Shown: piece after piece, positions 7,977 to 16,940 of the stretch
How positions within the stretch are numbered: position 1 is the first letter of the stretch
Layout: each line of letters opens with the position of its first letter
DNA from: Candidatus Rokuibacteriota bacterium
Lineage (GTDB): Bacteria > Methylomirabilota > Methylomirabilia > Rokubacteriales > CSP1-6
DNA length: 49,102 bases
NCBI GenBank assembly: GCA_003220495.1
Contig: QHSP01000055.1
Coordinates: forward strand, 1 to 49,102
Reading direction: 5' to 3'
Notes under the pieces: model-generated
Database searches by the model: none
Told to the model about the DNA's origin: nothing
What the model saw: only the letters and a program-made list of their open reading frames with translations
Made by a program: the position numbers and the translations under genes

Positions 7977-9119
7977 ATGACGAACGATCAGACGCGGTGC
8001 GTGGTGGACGCCGACGGCCACGTCCTCGAGCCGGCGGACACCTGGCTCGAGTACCTCGAGCCCAGATATCGCGACCGGGCGATCCGCATCGCCCGTGACG
8101 AGCAAGGCCTCGAGGTGCTGCTGATCGACGGGCAGCCGCTCAAGACGCTCCGGGGACAGCTCGGGGCGCTCGGCGGGATCGACATGGACGCCGCCAAGCT
8201 CTTGACCCGGGGCCAGATCAGCTATGCGGAAGGCAGCCCGCCCGGGGCGTACGATCCGGCCGCTCGGTTGCGCGTCATGGATGCCGAGGGCATCGACGCC
8301 GTCCTGCTCTACCCGACCATCGGGATCTGCTGGGAAGGTCACGTCACCGACGGCGCCCTGGCGACCGCGTACACCCGCGCCTACAACCGATGGCTCGCCG
8401 AGTTCTGCCGAGCCGAGCCCGCACGGCTCTACCCGGTGGCGCACATCTCGCTACTCGATCCCGAAGGGGCCGTCGAAGAGACGATCCGCGCCCGGCGGGA
8501 CGGCTGCGTCGGGATCTACCTTTCGCCGGATCTCGCCGCGCGCGGCGGGCGGCACTTCGACGACCCGGTCTTCGCGCGGTTCTGGGAGACGGCGCAGGAG
8601 CTCGAGATGCCGGTGGGGTTCCACGTTGTCGTGCGCGATCGACAGTGGTTCCGGCAGTGGCAGCGGCGCGACCCGTCGGATGGGCTCTTCAGCATCGTCT
8701 TCCTCGCCATCGACGTCATGGCTGCGTTCACCCAGATGCTGAGCGCGGGCATGTTCGAGCGCTATCCACGCCTGCGCTGCGTGGTGCTCGAGGCCGGCTC
8801 GAACTGGATCGCCGCCTGGCTCGATCGTCTCGACCACAAATACCGCATCCTCGCTCACCAGACACCGATCCGGATGCCGCCGAGCGAGTACTTCCGCCGG
8901 CAGTGCCTGATCTCGGCGGACCCCGACGAGTCGGTCACCGCCCAGATGGTCGAGCACCTGGGCGCCGACTACTTCGTCTGGGCCTCGGACTATCCGCACA
9001 TCGACGCCTCGTTCGGCGTCGTGCGCGAGCTTCACGAACGGCTCGCGCCGCTGTCGGAAGCGGCGCGGCGTAAAGTCCTCGGCCTGAACGCCCGACGATT
9101 CTATCGGCTCGCGGGCTGA
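7977..9119 (+). CDS. Amidohydrolase-2 family metal-dependent hydrolase
   Basis: A 380-residue TIM-barrel hydrolase of the amidohydrolase-2 family (PF04909), which includes ACMS decarboxylase-like and other C-C or C-N bond-cleaving enzymes. The N-terminal metal motif is VDADGHVLEP (residues 9-18), a common variant of D-x-H-x-H. The C-terminal catalytic Asp region is WASDYPHID (near residue 335). A preceding LEAGSNWIAAWLDR segment is also typical. It has an SD (GGGAGG) and its own promoter. It ends 11 bases from the convergent GlcG-like gene. A second family member lies at 13706. The substrate is unknown. Confidence 0.92.
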   Translation: MTNDQTRCVVDADGHVLEPADTWLEYLEPRYRDRAIRIARDEQGLEVLLIDGQPLKTLRGQLGALGGIDMDAAKLLTRGQISYAEGSPPGAYDPAARLRVMDAEGIDAVLLYPTIGICWEGHVTDGALATAYTRAYNRWLAEFCRAEPARLYPVAHISLLDPEGAVEETIRARRDGCVGIYLSPDLAARGGRHFDDPVFARFWETAQELEMPVGFHVVVRDRQWFRQWQRRDPSDGLFSIVFLAIDVMAAFTQMLSAGMFERYPRLRCVVLEAGSNWIAAWLDRLDHKYRILAHQTPIRMPPSEYFRRQCLISADPDESVTAQMVEHLGADYFVWASDYPHIDASFGVVRELHERLAPLSEAARRKVLGLNARRFYRLAG

Positions 9120-9130
9120 GCGCGCCGCGG

Positions 9131-9526
9131 CTAGAGCTTCGCCACGGCCGCCTTCGCCACGTCCTCGTCCTGCTGCGACGTCCCGCCGCCCACGCCGCAC
9201 GCGCCCTCGACCACGCCGTTCTTGACGATCGGCACGGCGCCCATGCTCGGGATCATGTGGCCGCCCTCGGCGGCGACGATGCCCTGGATGATCGGCGTGC
9301 CGGCGCGCTCGGTCAGCTCGCCGCTGGCACGCCCGAACGCCGCCGAGGCGATGGCCTTGCCCTGGGAGCCGTAGACGCTGCCCCAGATGGCGCCGTCCAT
9401 GCGGTTGAACGCCATCAGGCGGCCGCCGGCGTCGCAGACCGCCGCGCTGACCTTGATGTTCATCTCCTGGGCCTTGGTGATGGCGGCTTGCACGATGCGA
9501 TTGGCTTCAGCGAGTGTCAGAGCCAT
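9131..9526 (-). CDS. GlcG/HbpS-like (haem-degrading family) protein
   Basis: A 131-residue single-domain protein of the GlcG/HbpS family. Recognisable are the N-terminal [13 protein letters not shown] and the [17 protein letters not shown] segment (residues 30-46). The C-terminal half ends with the Gly-rich run [23 protein letters not shown]. Characterised members bind haem or cobalamin, or accompany glycolate and diol catabolism. No signal peptide is present, so the protein is probably cytoplasmic. A ribosome site (AGGAGG) precedes the ATG. The next gene upstream on the same strand is an SDR 27 bases away, so co-transcription is likely. The exact role is unknown. Confidence 0.9.
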   Translation of the reverse strand: MALTLAEANRIVQAAITKAQEMNIKVSAAVCDAGGRLMAFNRMDGAIWGSVYGSQGKAIASAAFGRASGELTERAGTPIIQGIVAAEGGHMIPSMGAVPIVKNGVVEGACGVGGGTSQQDEDVAKAAVAKL

Positions 9527-9553
9527 GAGTGTCCTCCTGTTGTGTGAGCGGAT

Positions 9554-10309
9554 CTATTCAGCTGTGGTACCGCCGTCGATCACCAGCTCGCTGCCCGTCA
9601 TGAACGACGACTCGTCGGACGCCAGGTACAGCACGCCGTACGCGACGTCCTCGGGCGTCCCCACGCGCCCCAGCGGCAGCCGGCGCATGCGCTGCTCCCA
9701 CTGCGCCTTGTCCTCCAGCACGTCCTTGATCATGTCGGTCGCGATCGGCCCGGGGTGAACGGAGTTGCAACGGATGCCTTCCTTCGCGTGCTGAACCGCC
9801 GTCGACTTCGTGAAGAGCCGCACCGCGCCCTTGGTCGCGGTGTAGGCGGCCGTGAAGCCCGGGGCGCCGACCAATCCCGCCGTCGACGAGATGTTGATGA
9901 TCGAGCCGCCGCCGGCCTGGCGCATCGCCGGGATCGCGTGCTTGGTGCCGAGGAAGACGCCCTTGACGTTGACCGCCATGATGCGGTCCCAGTCTTCGAC
10001 CGATGTTTCCTCGATCTTCGATCGGAAGAGAATGCCTGCATTATTGACGAGCACGTTCAGGTTGCCATACGCCTGGACGGCCGTCGCGACCGCCGCGCGC
10101 CAGTCGGCCTCACGCGTCACGTCGAGATGAACGTAGGTCGCCTTGCCCCCGTTGGCCCTGATCTCGGCCTCGACCTTCTTGCCCTCGTCGTCCCGGACGT
10201 CGCCGAGCACCACGGCGGCGCCCTCGCGAACGAACATCCGCCCCTCGGTCGCGCCCTGTCCGCGCGCGCCGCCGCTGATCAGCGCTACCTTGCCGTCGAG
10301 TCTTCCCAT
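9554..10309 (-). CDS. SDR family NAD(P)-dependent oxidoreductase
   Basis: A classical short-chain dehydrogenase of 251 residues. The cofactor-binding GGARGQG lies at residues 14-20 and NNAG near residue 88. The catalytic Ser is in the INISSTAG stretch, and Tyr/Lys are in YTATKGA (near residues 155-161). The C-terminal [19 protein letters not shown] signature is intact. The Asp in LGDVRD after the second strand suggests NAD preference. The start ATG has a GGAGA ribosome site. The gene lies nine bases after the epimerase homologue on the same strand, so they form an operon with the GlcG-like gene. The alcohol or keto substrate is unknown. Confidence 0.94.
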   Translation of the reverse strand: MGRLDGKVALISGGARGQGATEGRMFVREGAAVVLGDVRDDEGKKVEAEIRANGGKATYVHLDVTREADWRAAVATAVQAYGNLNVLVNNAGILFRSKIEETSVEDWDRIMAVNVKGVFLGTKHAIPAMRQAGGGSIINISSTAGLVGAPGFTAAYTATKGAVRLFTKSTAVQHAKEGIRCNSVHPGPIATDMIKDVLEDKAQWEQRMRRLPLGRVGTPEDVAYGVLYLASDESSFMTGSELVIDGGTTAE

Positions 10310-10318
10310 CGCCGTCTC

Positions 10319-11266
10319 CTAGTGCGGATTGGTTCTCAGCCAATCGATGTACGCCGCGATGCCGGTCTCCAGCGACTGTTCCGGCCGATACCCGACCTCC
10401 GCCGCGCGCCCCAGATCGGTCGCCGGATTCGTCGACCCGCCCGGCGTCTTGCCCGGCTTGAGCGCCGCGCACCGGGCACCCGGCACGGCCTTGCGCACGG
10501 CCTCGAACGCGTCGCGGTTCGAGCTCGCGCGGCCGGAGGCGATGTTATAGATCCGGTGATTGAGCTTCTCCGCCGTGTGCACCTGCTGGATGCCCCGGGC
10601 GACGTCCTTCACGTAGGTCCAGTCGGCCTGGTCGTCCTCGAAGATCTTGCCGTCGGGGCGGTCGCTGAAGTCGGGCTCGGTGTTTCTGGCGGCGCCGTGG
10701 CACATGCGGCTGATCGGATTGTGCATGCTGTAGTAGAGCGGGCCGTAGATGCTGCCGATACGCAGCGCGACCACGTCGATCTTGGTCTGGGCCGCGTAGA
10801 AGTGCGCGTGCATCTCCATGCCCTTCTTGAAGGCCGAGACCTGCGTCGGCGACGGCACCGGCAGCGGCGTGTCCTCGCGGTAGGGCCCGCTCGTGATGCC
10901 GCCGTAGACGCCGACCGAGCTGCCGAGCGACACGCGGCGCAGCCCGAACGTGCGCGCGGCCTCGAGCACGTTCTGCAGGCCGGCCGTGTAGAGGTGATAG
11001 TCGGACTGAGTCGAGAGACTGCGCGCGGGCGGCGCCATCAGGTTGACGATGCTCTCGACCTGGTGGCGGCGGACCACCTCGAACACCTCGTAGGGGTTGG
11101 TCACGTCCATCTGGGCGACCATGACGCGCGCGCCGATCTCGGCCTTGAGCGCGTCCGGGATGCGGCGCGCGCTGTGCTGCGAGAGGACGACCCGCTTGCC
11201 GGTCTCCAGGAACCTCAGGGCCGTGTTCAGGCCGATGAACCCCATGCCGCCGACGATCAGAATCAT
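10319..11266 (-). CDS. NAD-dependent epimerase/dehydratase family protein lacking the usual Tyr
   Basis: An extended SDR of 315 residues. The Rossmann motif is VGGMGFIG (residues 5-12). The Ser motif SSVGVYGG is present near residue 118. Where family members have Y-x-x-x-K, this protein reads VSAFK (codon GTC at the Tyr position), so the Lys is kept and the acid/base Tyr is lost. The later RIGSIYGP motif is normal. It may be an enzyme with altered chemistry or a binding/redox-insensitive homologue. Start ATG has a GGAGG site. It precedes the SDR by nine bases, so joint action on one substrate is plausible. Confidence 0.88.
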   Translation of the reverse strand: MILIVGGMGFIGLNTALRFLETGKRVVLSQHSARRIPDALKAEIGARVMVAQMDVTNPYEVFEVVRRHQVESIVNLMAPPARSLSTQSDYHLYTAGLQNVLEAARTFGLRRVSLGSSVGVYGGITSGPYREDTPLPVPSPTQVSAFKKGMEMHAHFYAAQTKIDVVALRIGSIYGPLYYSMHNPISRMCHGAARNTEPDFSDRPDGKIFEDDQADWTYVKDVARGIQQVHTAEKLNHRIYNIASGRASSNRDAFEAVRKAVPGARCAALKPGKTPGGSTNPATDLGRAAEVGYRPEQSLETGIAAYIDWLRTNPH

Positions 11267-11334
11267 GAGGCGCCTCCGCGTCGAGGGATAGTCCGGACGT
11301 GTACCACCGCGGGAGCGCTATGACAACGGGGAAT

Positions 11335-13503
11335 TCAGCGGCGGGCGATGACCTTCAGGATGGCCTGCGTGAGCGCGTCGAGCGTGACCGGCTTGCTGAC
11401 GACCGCATCGACGCCCGGCGGGTGCTCGCCCTTGGCGGCCATCAGGTCGCCGAATCCGGTGAGCATGATGACCGGGATTTCCGGCGCCGACCGCTCGATG
11501 GTGGCCGCGAGCTGGTCGCCTCCCATCTCCGGCATGGCGCGATCGGTCACGACCAGGTCGAAGCGGCCGGACGCGAAGCGATCGAGGCCTTCGCGCCCGT
11601 TCGCGGCGGTCTCGACGATGTGCGCCTGCGTGTTGAGCTGGGCGACGACGGAGGTGCGTACGAGTGGGTCATCGTCCACCACCAGGATGTGCAGCGGTCG
11701 CAACGGCTCCGGCGACTCGTCGTCCGCGCACGCGGTCGCCAGCTCGCCCTGAATCGGGAGCCGCACGATGAACGTGCTGCCCCGACCCGGCTCGCTCTCG
11801 ATCGTCAGGGTCCCGTCGTGGCGCTGGACGGTCGTGTGCACGAGCGAAAGCCCGAGGCCGGTGCCGTGCTGGCCCTTCGTCGTGAAGAAGGGCTCCAGGC
11901 AGCGCTGCCGGACCTCGTCCGACATGCCGGTGCCGGTGTCGCTGACCTCGAGCCGTACCCCGGCGCCGTCCGGGCGCGCGCGCACCGTGATCGTCCCGCT
12001 CTTCGGCATCGCGTCGACCGCGTTGAAGATGAGATTGGCCAGCATCTCCCGGATGCCCGCGGCATCCCCCGAAAAGCACGGCACGTCGTCGACGCGCGTA
12101 TCGATGCGGATCGCGATGCCCTGTCCGAGGGCTTGATTCTTCCAGCGCGGCTGCGTCATGGCGACGACTTCGTCGATGCACCGGCGAAGATCGACCGGGT
12201 CGCCGATGACGCCATCGCTCCGGTCACGGTAGAGCTCGCGCAGGCGACGGATGACCGAGGCGGCGTCGAGAGCCGCGGTGTTGATGAGCTGCGCGTAAGC
12301 CTGCGTCGTCTCGCGCGGCAGATCGGGAGACTTCATGAGCAGCTCGGCGAAGCCGACGATGGGGGAGAGCGAGTTGTTGAAGTCGTGGGCGATGCCGCTG
12401 GCCATCTGGCCCATCGCGCGCAGCCGCTCCTGCTGGAGCATCTGCTGCTGAGTCGTCTTCAGCTGCAGAAGGGTTTCCTCGAGCATGCGATGGCTTTGCT
12501 GCAGCGCCGCTTCGGAGCGATGCCGCGCGGTGATGTCGTTGAAGCTCACGACCACCCCGGTGAGCTGGTCGCGCTCGACCATGGGCGTGGTCACGTAGTC
12601 GACGGGGACGTAACTGCCGTCCACGCGTCCGAAGATCTGGTCGGTCGCCTGGTGAGCCTTGCGGTCCTTCAGGGGGGCCAGGATCGGCGAGTCGTCGTCC
12701 GGCAGCTGCGTGCCGTCGGGGGCGAGATGGTGCACGATCTGACCGAGCCTTTTCCCGACGACGGCCCGCGCGTCCAGTCCGAGAATCGTGGCGGCGGCCG
12801 GATTGATGAAGGTGATGTGCGCGTCCGTGTCGACGCCGAAGATGCCTTCGCCGGCCGCCTCGATGATCAACGCGGTCTGCGCGAACGCCCTCTCGTTGAA
12901 CCGCCAGGCGACGACGCTGCCGACACAGGACCAGAGGACGAAGAGCGCGTGGATGCTGGCCCACGTCCACGGCGCGTTGAACGCCGCCTCGTGGTTGTAG
13001 ACCGACTGCGGCCAGAGCACGCCGACGACGCCGTGATGGACCGCGACGAACGCGACGGCCAGGAGGTAGGGGATCCAGTCCTGACAAAGTGCCAGGAACG
13101 TGAGCATGACGAAGAAGTGGAAGTGGAGCTCGATGTAGCCGCCGGAGAGATGCACGAGGATGGCGGACGAGCTCATCAGGCCGAAACCCACGAACGTGGC
13201 CTGCACGGTGCGGCCCGCGCGTCGCCAGCACGCCAGCAGTCCGAACAGCGCCACCACGAGCGACTCCCCGATGATGTGCAAGCCGCTGTCGTCGTCGAAG
13301 AACGCCCGGAGCGAGAGCTCCCAATGCTTCCCAATCACCGCCGCGGCCAGGGCGATGATGACGACGTGGAAGAATGTGAGCCCGATCAGGAAGCGATGCC
13401 GTGCACGCCACACACCCTCCGGGAGGGATCCGCCGGAAGGGACCAGGGACCACAGGCGGCTCATTGCAGTGATCGCGGTCGGCCGGCGCAGGCGGGTGGT
13501 CAT
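11335..13503 (-). CDS. Membrane hybrid histidine kinase with PAS and receiver domains
   Basis: A 722-residue sensor protein. About five membrane helices (residues 30-195) include a His-rich stretch (HLSGGYIELHFHFF, then VHHGVVG and a NHEAAF loop). A PAS domain (about 200-330) and a coiled linker follow. The kinase H-box is SGIAHDFNNSLSP, followed by the N-box FNAVDAM, G1 DTGTGM and G2 GTGLGLS. The receiver domain carries VVDDDP, phospho-acceptor Asp in VVTDRAMPEMGG and Lys in VSKPV. The H-box HDFNN type matches NtrB-like/complex hybrid kinases. No DNA-binding partner is adjacent, so output is unknown. The start is uncertain: a GTG at 13623 and an ATG at 13464 are also in frame, none with a clear ribosome site. 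Confidence 0.93.
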   Translation of the reverse strand: MTTRLRRPTAITAMSRLWSLVPSGGSLPEGVWRARHRFLIGLTFFHVVIIALAAAVIGKHWELSLRAFFDDDSGLHIIGESLVVALFGLLACWRRAGRTVQATFVGFGLMSSSAILVHLSGGYIELHFHFFVMLTFLALCQDWIPYLLAVAFVAVHHGVVGVLWPQSVYNHEAAFNAPWTWASIHALFVLWSCVGSVVAWRFNERAFAQTALIIEAAGEGIFGVDTDAHITFINPAAATILGLDARAVVGKRLGQIVHHLAPDGTQLPDDDSPILAPLKDRKAHQATDQIFGRVDGSYVPVDYVTTPMVERDQLTGVVVSFNDITARHRSEAALQQSHRMLEETLLQLKTTQQQMLQQERLRAMGQMASGIAHDFNNSLSPIVGFAELLMKSPDLPRETTQAYAQLINTAALDAASVIRRLRELYRDRSDGVIGDPVDLRRCIDEVVAMTQPRWKNQALGQGIAIRIDTRVDDVPCFSGDAAGIREMLANLIFNAVDAMPKSGTITVRARPDGAGVRLEVSDTGTGMSDEVRQRCLEPFFTTKGQHGTGLGLSLVHTTVQRHDGTLTIESEPGRGSTFIVRLPIQGELATACADDESPEPLRPLHILVVDDDPLVRTSVVAQLNTQAHIVETAANGREGLDRFASGRFDLVVTDRAMPEMGGDQLAATIERSAPEIPVIMLTGFGDLMAAKGEHPPGVDAVVSKPVTLDALTQAILKVIARR

Positions 13504-13705
13504 GGGAGCCAAGAGAGCAAGGGCGATGCCCGTGCTTGTGAGATCGAAGAATCGCGGGGTTGTCTCCCATCCGCGGTCGCGATGGACCCGACCGCTAGCC
13601 ATTTCTTGTCGATGACGTGGCACGAGCTTGTTCGCCTGCCCAGCAGAGGCAGATTTCCAGAAAACGGCGCATCATGTGCTGTATACCAGCCGGAAGGAGG
13701 GCCTC

Positions 13706-14740
13706 ATGCGCGACGGCATCTTCATCGTGGACGGCGACGGCCATGTCATGGACTTTCCGCACCGGTGCTACCAGAAGTACCTGCCGGAACAGTACCGCCG
13801 CCGTATCGCCTTCTTTCCCGGCGCCCAGTGGGACAGACGCCAGGCGCCGAACGGCGACATGGGGCGCGATCCCGGTACGCCGCAGGAGATGCTGGCGGAC
13901 CTGGCCCAAGAAGGGATCGATCTCGCGTTTCTCTATCCCACGTCCGCGCTTCGGATAGGTGAAATCCGCGAAGCGGATTATCAGGCCGCCCTGTGTCGGG
14001 CCTACAACGACTTCATGGCCGACTGGTGCAAGGCCGCGCCCGAGCGCCTGAAGGGTGTGGCCATCGTGCCCTGCCTCGACCCGACCGAGGCCGCCCGCGA
14101 GCTCGACCGCGCCGTCTCGCGCCTGGGTCTGGTGGGGCTGATGTTCCCGACCTTCATTCCCGGACGCAACGTGGCCGACCCCTTCTTCTGGCCGATCTAC
14201 GAAGAGGCCGAGCGCCTGGGCGTGCCGGTGGGCATGCACGCCTCGGGCAGCGAGACGGGCGATCCCTATCGCTTCAGCAATTTCCTGGCGGTGCACACCT
14301 GGACGCACGCGCCCGAGCAGATGATCTCCGTGATCAGCTGTGTCTACGGCGGGCTCTTCGAGAAGTTCCAGCGGCTGCGCATCGGGTTCATGGAGTCGGG
14401 CGCCGGGTGGGTGCCGTTCTTCATGGAGCACATGGACGGCGAGTTCGAGAAGCGCCCCTGGGACGCGCCGCTCTGCAAGGCCAAGCCGAGCGAGTACATG
14501 ACGTGCGGCCGCGCGTACTTTTCGTGCGAGCCGGAGGAGAAGACGATTCCGTACGTGATCGGCTGGGTCGGCGAGGACAACATCCTCTATGCGTCGGACT
14601 ACCCACACTGGGACAGCGAGTGGCCGCACACGGTCGACGAGCTCTTGAATCGGAAGGACCTCGACAAGAAGGTGAAGGCGAAAATCCTCGGACAGAACGC
14701 GCTTCAGTTCTACGACCTGAAGGCGCCGGTGTCGAGATAG
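13706..14740 (+). CDS. Amidohydrolase-2 family protein of the aromatic cluster
   Basis: A 344-residue metal-dependent hydrolase/decarboxylase of the amidohydrolase-2 family. The N-terminal metal motif is VDGDGHVMD (residues 8-16). The catalytic His region is GMHASGSETG, and the C-terminal Asp motif is YASDYPHWD. The start at 13706 has an unusually strong ribosome site (AAGGAGGG, seven bases ahead). TATACC at 13682-13687 is a possible -10. It is followed nine bases later by a gentisate-dioxygenase-like gene. Relatives decarboxylate or hydrolyse ring-derived acids, so a step before or after ring cleavage is inferred. It faces the Rieske/LigB operon. Confidence 0.92.
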   Translation: MRDGIFIVDGDGHVMDFPHRCYQKYLPEQYRRRIAFFPGAQWDRRQAPNGDMGRDPGTPQEMLADLAQEGIDLAFLYPTSALRIGEIREADYQAALCRAYNDFMADWCKAAPERLKGVAIVPCLDPTEAARELDRAVSRLGLVGLMFPTFIPGRNVADPFFWPIYEEAERLGVPVGMHASGSETGDPYRFSNFLAVHTWTHAPEQMISVISCVYGGLFEKFQRLRIGFMESGAGWVPFFMEHMDGEFEKRPWDAPLCKAKPSEYMTCGRAYFSCEPEEKTIPYVIGWVGEDNILYASDYPHWDSEWPHTVDELLNRKDLDKKVKAKILGQNALQFYDLKAPVSR

Positions 14741-14749
14741 GAGGCAACC

Positions 14750-15832
14750 ATGACGCGTGAAGTCGCGACCGCGACCGAGAAAGAGTTCCACGAAAAGATG
14801 CACGCCGCTCACATGTACGGGCTCTGGGAGCTCGCGAGCCAGATGACGAAGCACCCGGAGCCGAAGGCGATTCCCTATATGTGGAAGGCCTCGCTGATCG
14901 AGTCGCTCGTGCGCGAGGCCGGCGAGGCCGTGCCGGTCGGCGAGGAACGGCGGGCGCTCCAGCTCTTCAACCCGGGTCTCGATGGGCGCTGGGCGACCAC
15001 CAACACGATGATCGCGGCGATCCAGCTCCTGCTGCCGGGCGAGGTGGCGCGCGCCCATCGCCACACGCCGACGGCGATCCGCTTCATCATGGAAGGCTCC
15101 GGCGGCTACACCGCGGTCGACGGCGAGCGCGTCTACATGGCTCCCGGCGATCTGGTCCTGACGCCGAGCTGGGCGTGGCACGACCACGGCAACGAGACCG
15201 ACAAGCCCGTGGTGTGGATGGACGGGCTCGACGTGCCGCTGATCCAGGCGCTCAACGCGATGTTCTTCCAGTTCTACGACAAGGAGCAGTTCCCGCTGAC
15301 CAAGCCCCACAACGCCTCCGTGGCGCTCCACGGCCACGTCAGCCTGAGCCCCACCTGGGTGAAGGAGCGCCCGCGGTCGTCGCCGCTGCTCCTCTATTCC
15401 TGGGAGACCACGTATCGGTCGCTGCGAGCGCTGCGCGACGGCGCCGGCGACGCGTGGGACGACGTCGCGCTGGAGTACACGCACCCGCAGACCGGCGGCG
15501 CGCTCTTGCCCACGATGTCCTGCTGGGTCCAGATGCTGCGCCCCGCCGCGCGCCTCCAGGCGCATCGCCACACCGGCAGCGCCGTGTACTACGTGGTGGA
15601 GGGGACGGGCGAGACGATCATCGACGGCGTGCGCTTCACCTGGGGGCGGGGCGACGTCATCACGCTGCCGTCCTGGGCGCTACACGAGCACGCGAACACG
15701 TCGTCGCGCGACGCCGCGATCCTGTTCTCGATCCAGGATCGCCCGGTGCTGGAAGCGCTCGGGCTCTATCGAGAAGAGACGCTGATGGAGAACGCTGGTC
15801 GGCAGAAGGTCACGTCGACGTTCAAGGCCTGA
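14750..15832 (+). CDS. Gentisate 1,2-dioxygenase-like bicupin
   Basis: A 360-residue bicupin that resembles gentisate 1,2-dioxygenase and salicylate/1-hydroxy-2-naphthoate dioxygenases, Fe(II) enzymes that open rings between a hydroxyl- and a carboxyl-bearing carbon. Cupin 1 shows the metal motif ARAHRHTPTAIRFIMEG (near residues 100-116) and TPSWAWHDHGN (about 140-150). Cupin 2 repeats the pattern as QAHRHTGSAVYYVVEG and LPSWALHEHAN. The C-terminal RPVLEALGLYREE is typical. A GGAGG site precedes the ATG, nine bases after the amidohydrolase stop, so the two form an operon. The product class is firm; gentisate itself as the substrate is not proven. Confidence 0.92.
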   Translation: MTREVATATEKEFHEKMHAAHMYGLWELASQMTKHPEPKAIPYMWKASLIESLVREAGEAVPVGEERRALQLFNPGLDGRWATTNTMIAAIQLLLPGEVARAHRHTPTAIRFIMEGSGGYTAVDGERVYMAPGDLVLTPSWAWHDHGNETDKPVVWMDGLDVPLIQALNAMFFQFYDKEQFPLTKPHNASVALHGHVSLSPTWVKERPRSSPLLLYSWETTYRSLRALRDGAGDAWDDVALEYTHPQTGGALLPTMSCWVQMLRPAARLQAHRHTGSAVYYVVEGTGETIIDGVRFTWGRGDVITLPSWALHEHANTSSRDAAILFSIQDRPVLEALGLYREETLMENAGRQKVTSTFKA

Positions 15833-15850
15833 GGAGAGGCGGATGGCCGA

Positions 15851-16930
15851 TCAGCGCCAGCGCGCGAACGCCCAGCCGCCGCCTGTCCCGGCTGGCGTGC
15901 GATAGACCGGCACGTAGTCGAGGAGCTCCATCTTCAGCCGCGCCCGCTGCATTGCGCCGCCGAGCGCGACCCAGTTCAACGTCTCCGAGCCGGCGGAGTG
16001 CAGGCGATGGCGCGGGATCGAGCGCAGTGCGGCCGCGTCGTTCCGCTCGAGCGCGCCCAGCAGCCCGCGATCGAGCTCCTCGTCGACCACGAAGTGGCTG
16101 AGCCCGCCCGAGGCGATGACCGCGACCGAGGCGTCGCTCTTCCACTCTTCGACCGCCGCCGCGATCGCCTCGCCGATCGCGAGCGAGCGGCGCGGCGTCG
16201 GCTGGTTCGGCAGGTAGCAGGTGTTCTGGAAGACGGGAAGGATCGCGCCGGGCCTGTTGTCGAACAGCCGCTTGACGATGAACGAGAACGCGTGCGGCAG
16301 CCCCTGCGGGCGCGGCGGCGTCTCGCGCACGTAGTCGAGCTCGCCCTGCTTCGTCGGATAGCGTCGCGCGACCTTGCCGCCGTACGGCTGCTTCACGTAA
16401 CGCATGTGGGCGACGTCGAAGTCGTGCTCGATCAGGTACTCGATCAGGTAGCGGCCGAAGGTGCTGGCCACCGGAACGTCCATCGGCACGTCGCCGTAGC
16501 CGCGTCGGATGGCCTCGATCACGTCGGCGTCCCGCGAGCCCGGGGGCATCGTGCGCGGGATCAGCGGCGCCGTCTCGCCCCAGTACACCGAGAAGGCCGG
16601 CATGTTGTCCTCGAAGAACCACTCGTCCTGGTCGTCGCCGATGATCACGGTGATGTCGGGGCTCACGGCGCGCAACGTATTCGATAGCTCGTCGAGCGCG
16701 CGCTGGCAGGCCTCGGCCTGGGCGCGATAGGGATCGGCGCCGCGGAACCGGGCGCGGGCTTCGGGCGAGATCGAATCGAGCGCTTCCTTGTAGGACATCA
16801 CGACGCCATGGGGCGGGAAGGCGAGCTCGGGGTTGCGCTCGTCATTCCGGGCGTACGACGACCAGAGCTCGGCGGGCAAGGTCAGCATGGGCGTGTGAGA
16901 GGTCGCGAGGCCCAGAACGATTTCGGCCAT
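15851..16930 (-). CDS. Class III extradiol ring-cleavage dioxygenase, LigB type
   Basis: A 359-residue protein of the LigB superfamily of non-haem Fe(II) extradiol dioxygenases (protocatechuate 4,5-, 2,3-dihydroxyphenylpropionate and related). Metal-ligand candidates are His in LATSHTPML near residue 12 and PPHGVV near residue 41. An IIGDDQDEWF segment lies near residue 95. The catalytic His region is SGGLSHFVVDEELDR near residue 260. It follows the Rieske gene by 10 bases and has a GGGGG-type ribosome site, so hydroxylation followed by ring opening in one operon is the natural reading. Ring substrate unknown. Confidence 0.92.
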   Translation of the reverse strand: MAEIVLGLATSHTPMLTLPAELWSSYARNDERNPELAFPPHGVVMSYKEALDSISPEARARFRGADPYRAQAEACQRALDELSNTLRAVSPDITVIIGDDQDEWFFEDNMPAFSVYWGETAPLIPRTMPPGSRDADVIEAIRRGYGDVPMDVPVASTFGRYLIEYLIEHDFDVAHMRYVKQPYGGKVARRYPTKQGELDYVRETPPRPQGLPHAFSFIVKRLFDNRPGAILPVFQNTCYLPNQPTPRRSLAIGEAIAAAVEEWKSDASVAVIASGGLSHFVVDEELDRGLLGALERNDAAALRSIPRHRLHSAGSETLNWVALGGAMQRARLKMELLDYVPVYRTPAGTGGGWAFARWR

Positions 16931-16940
16931 GATCGCCCCC

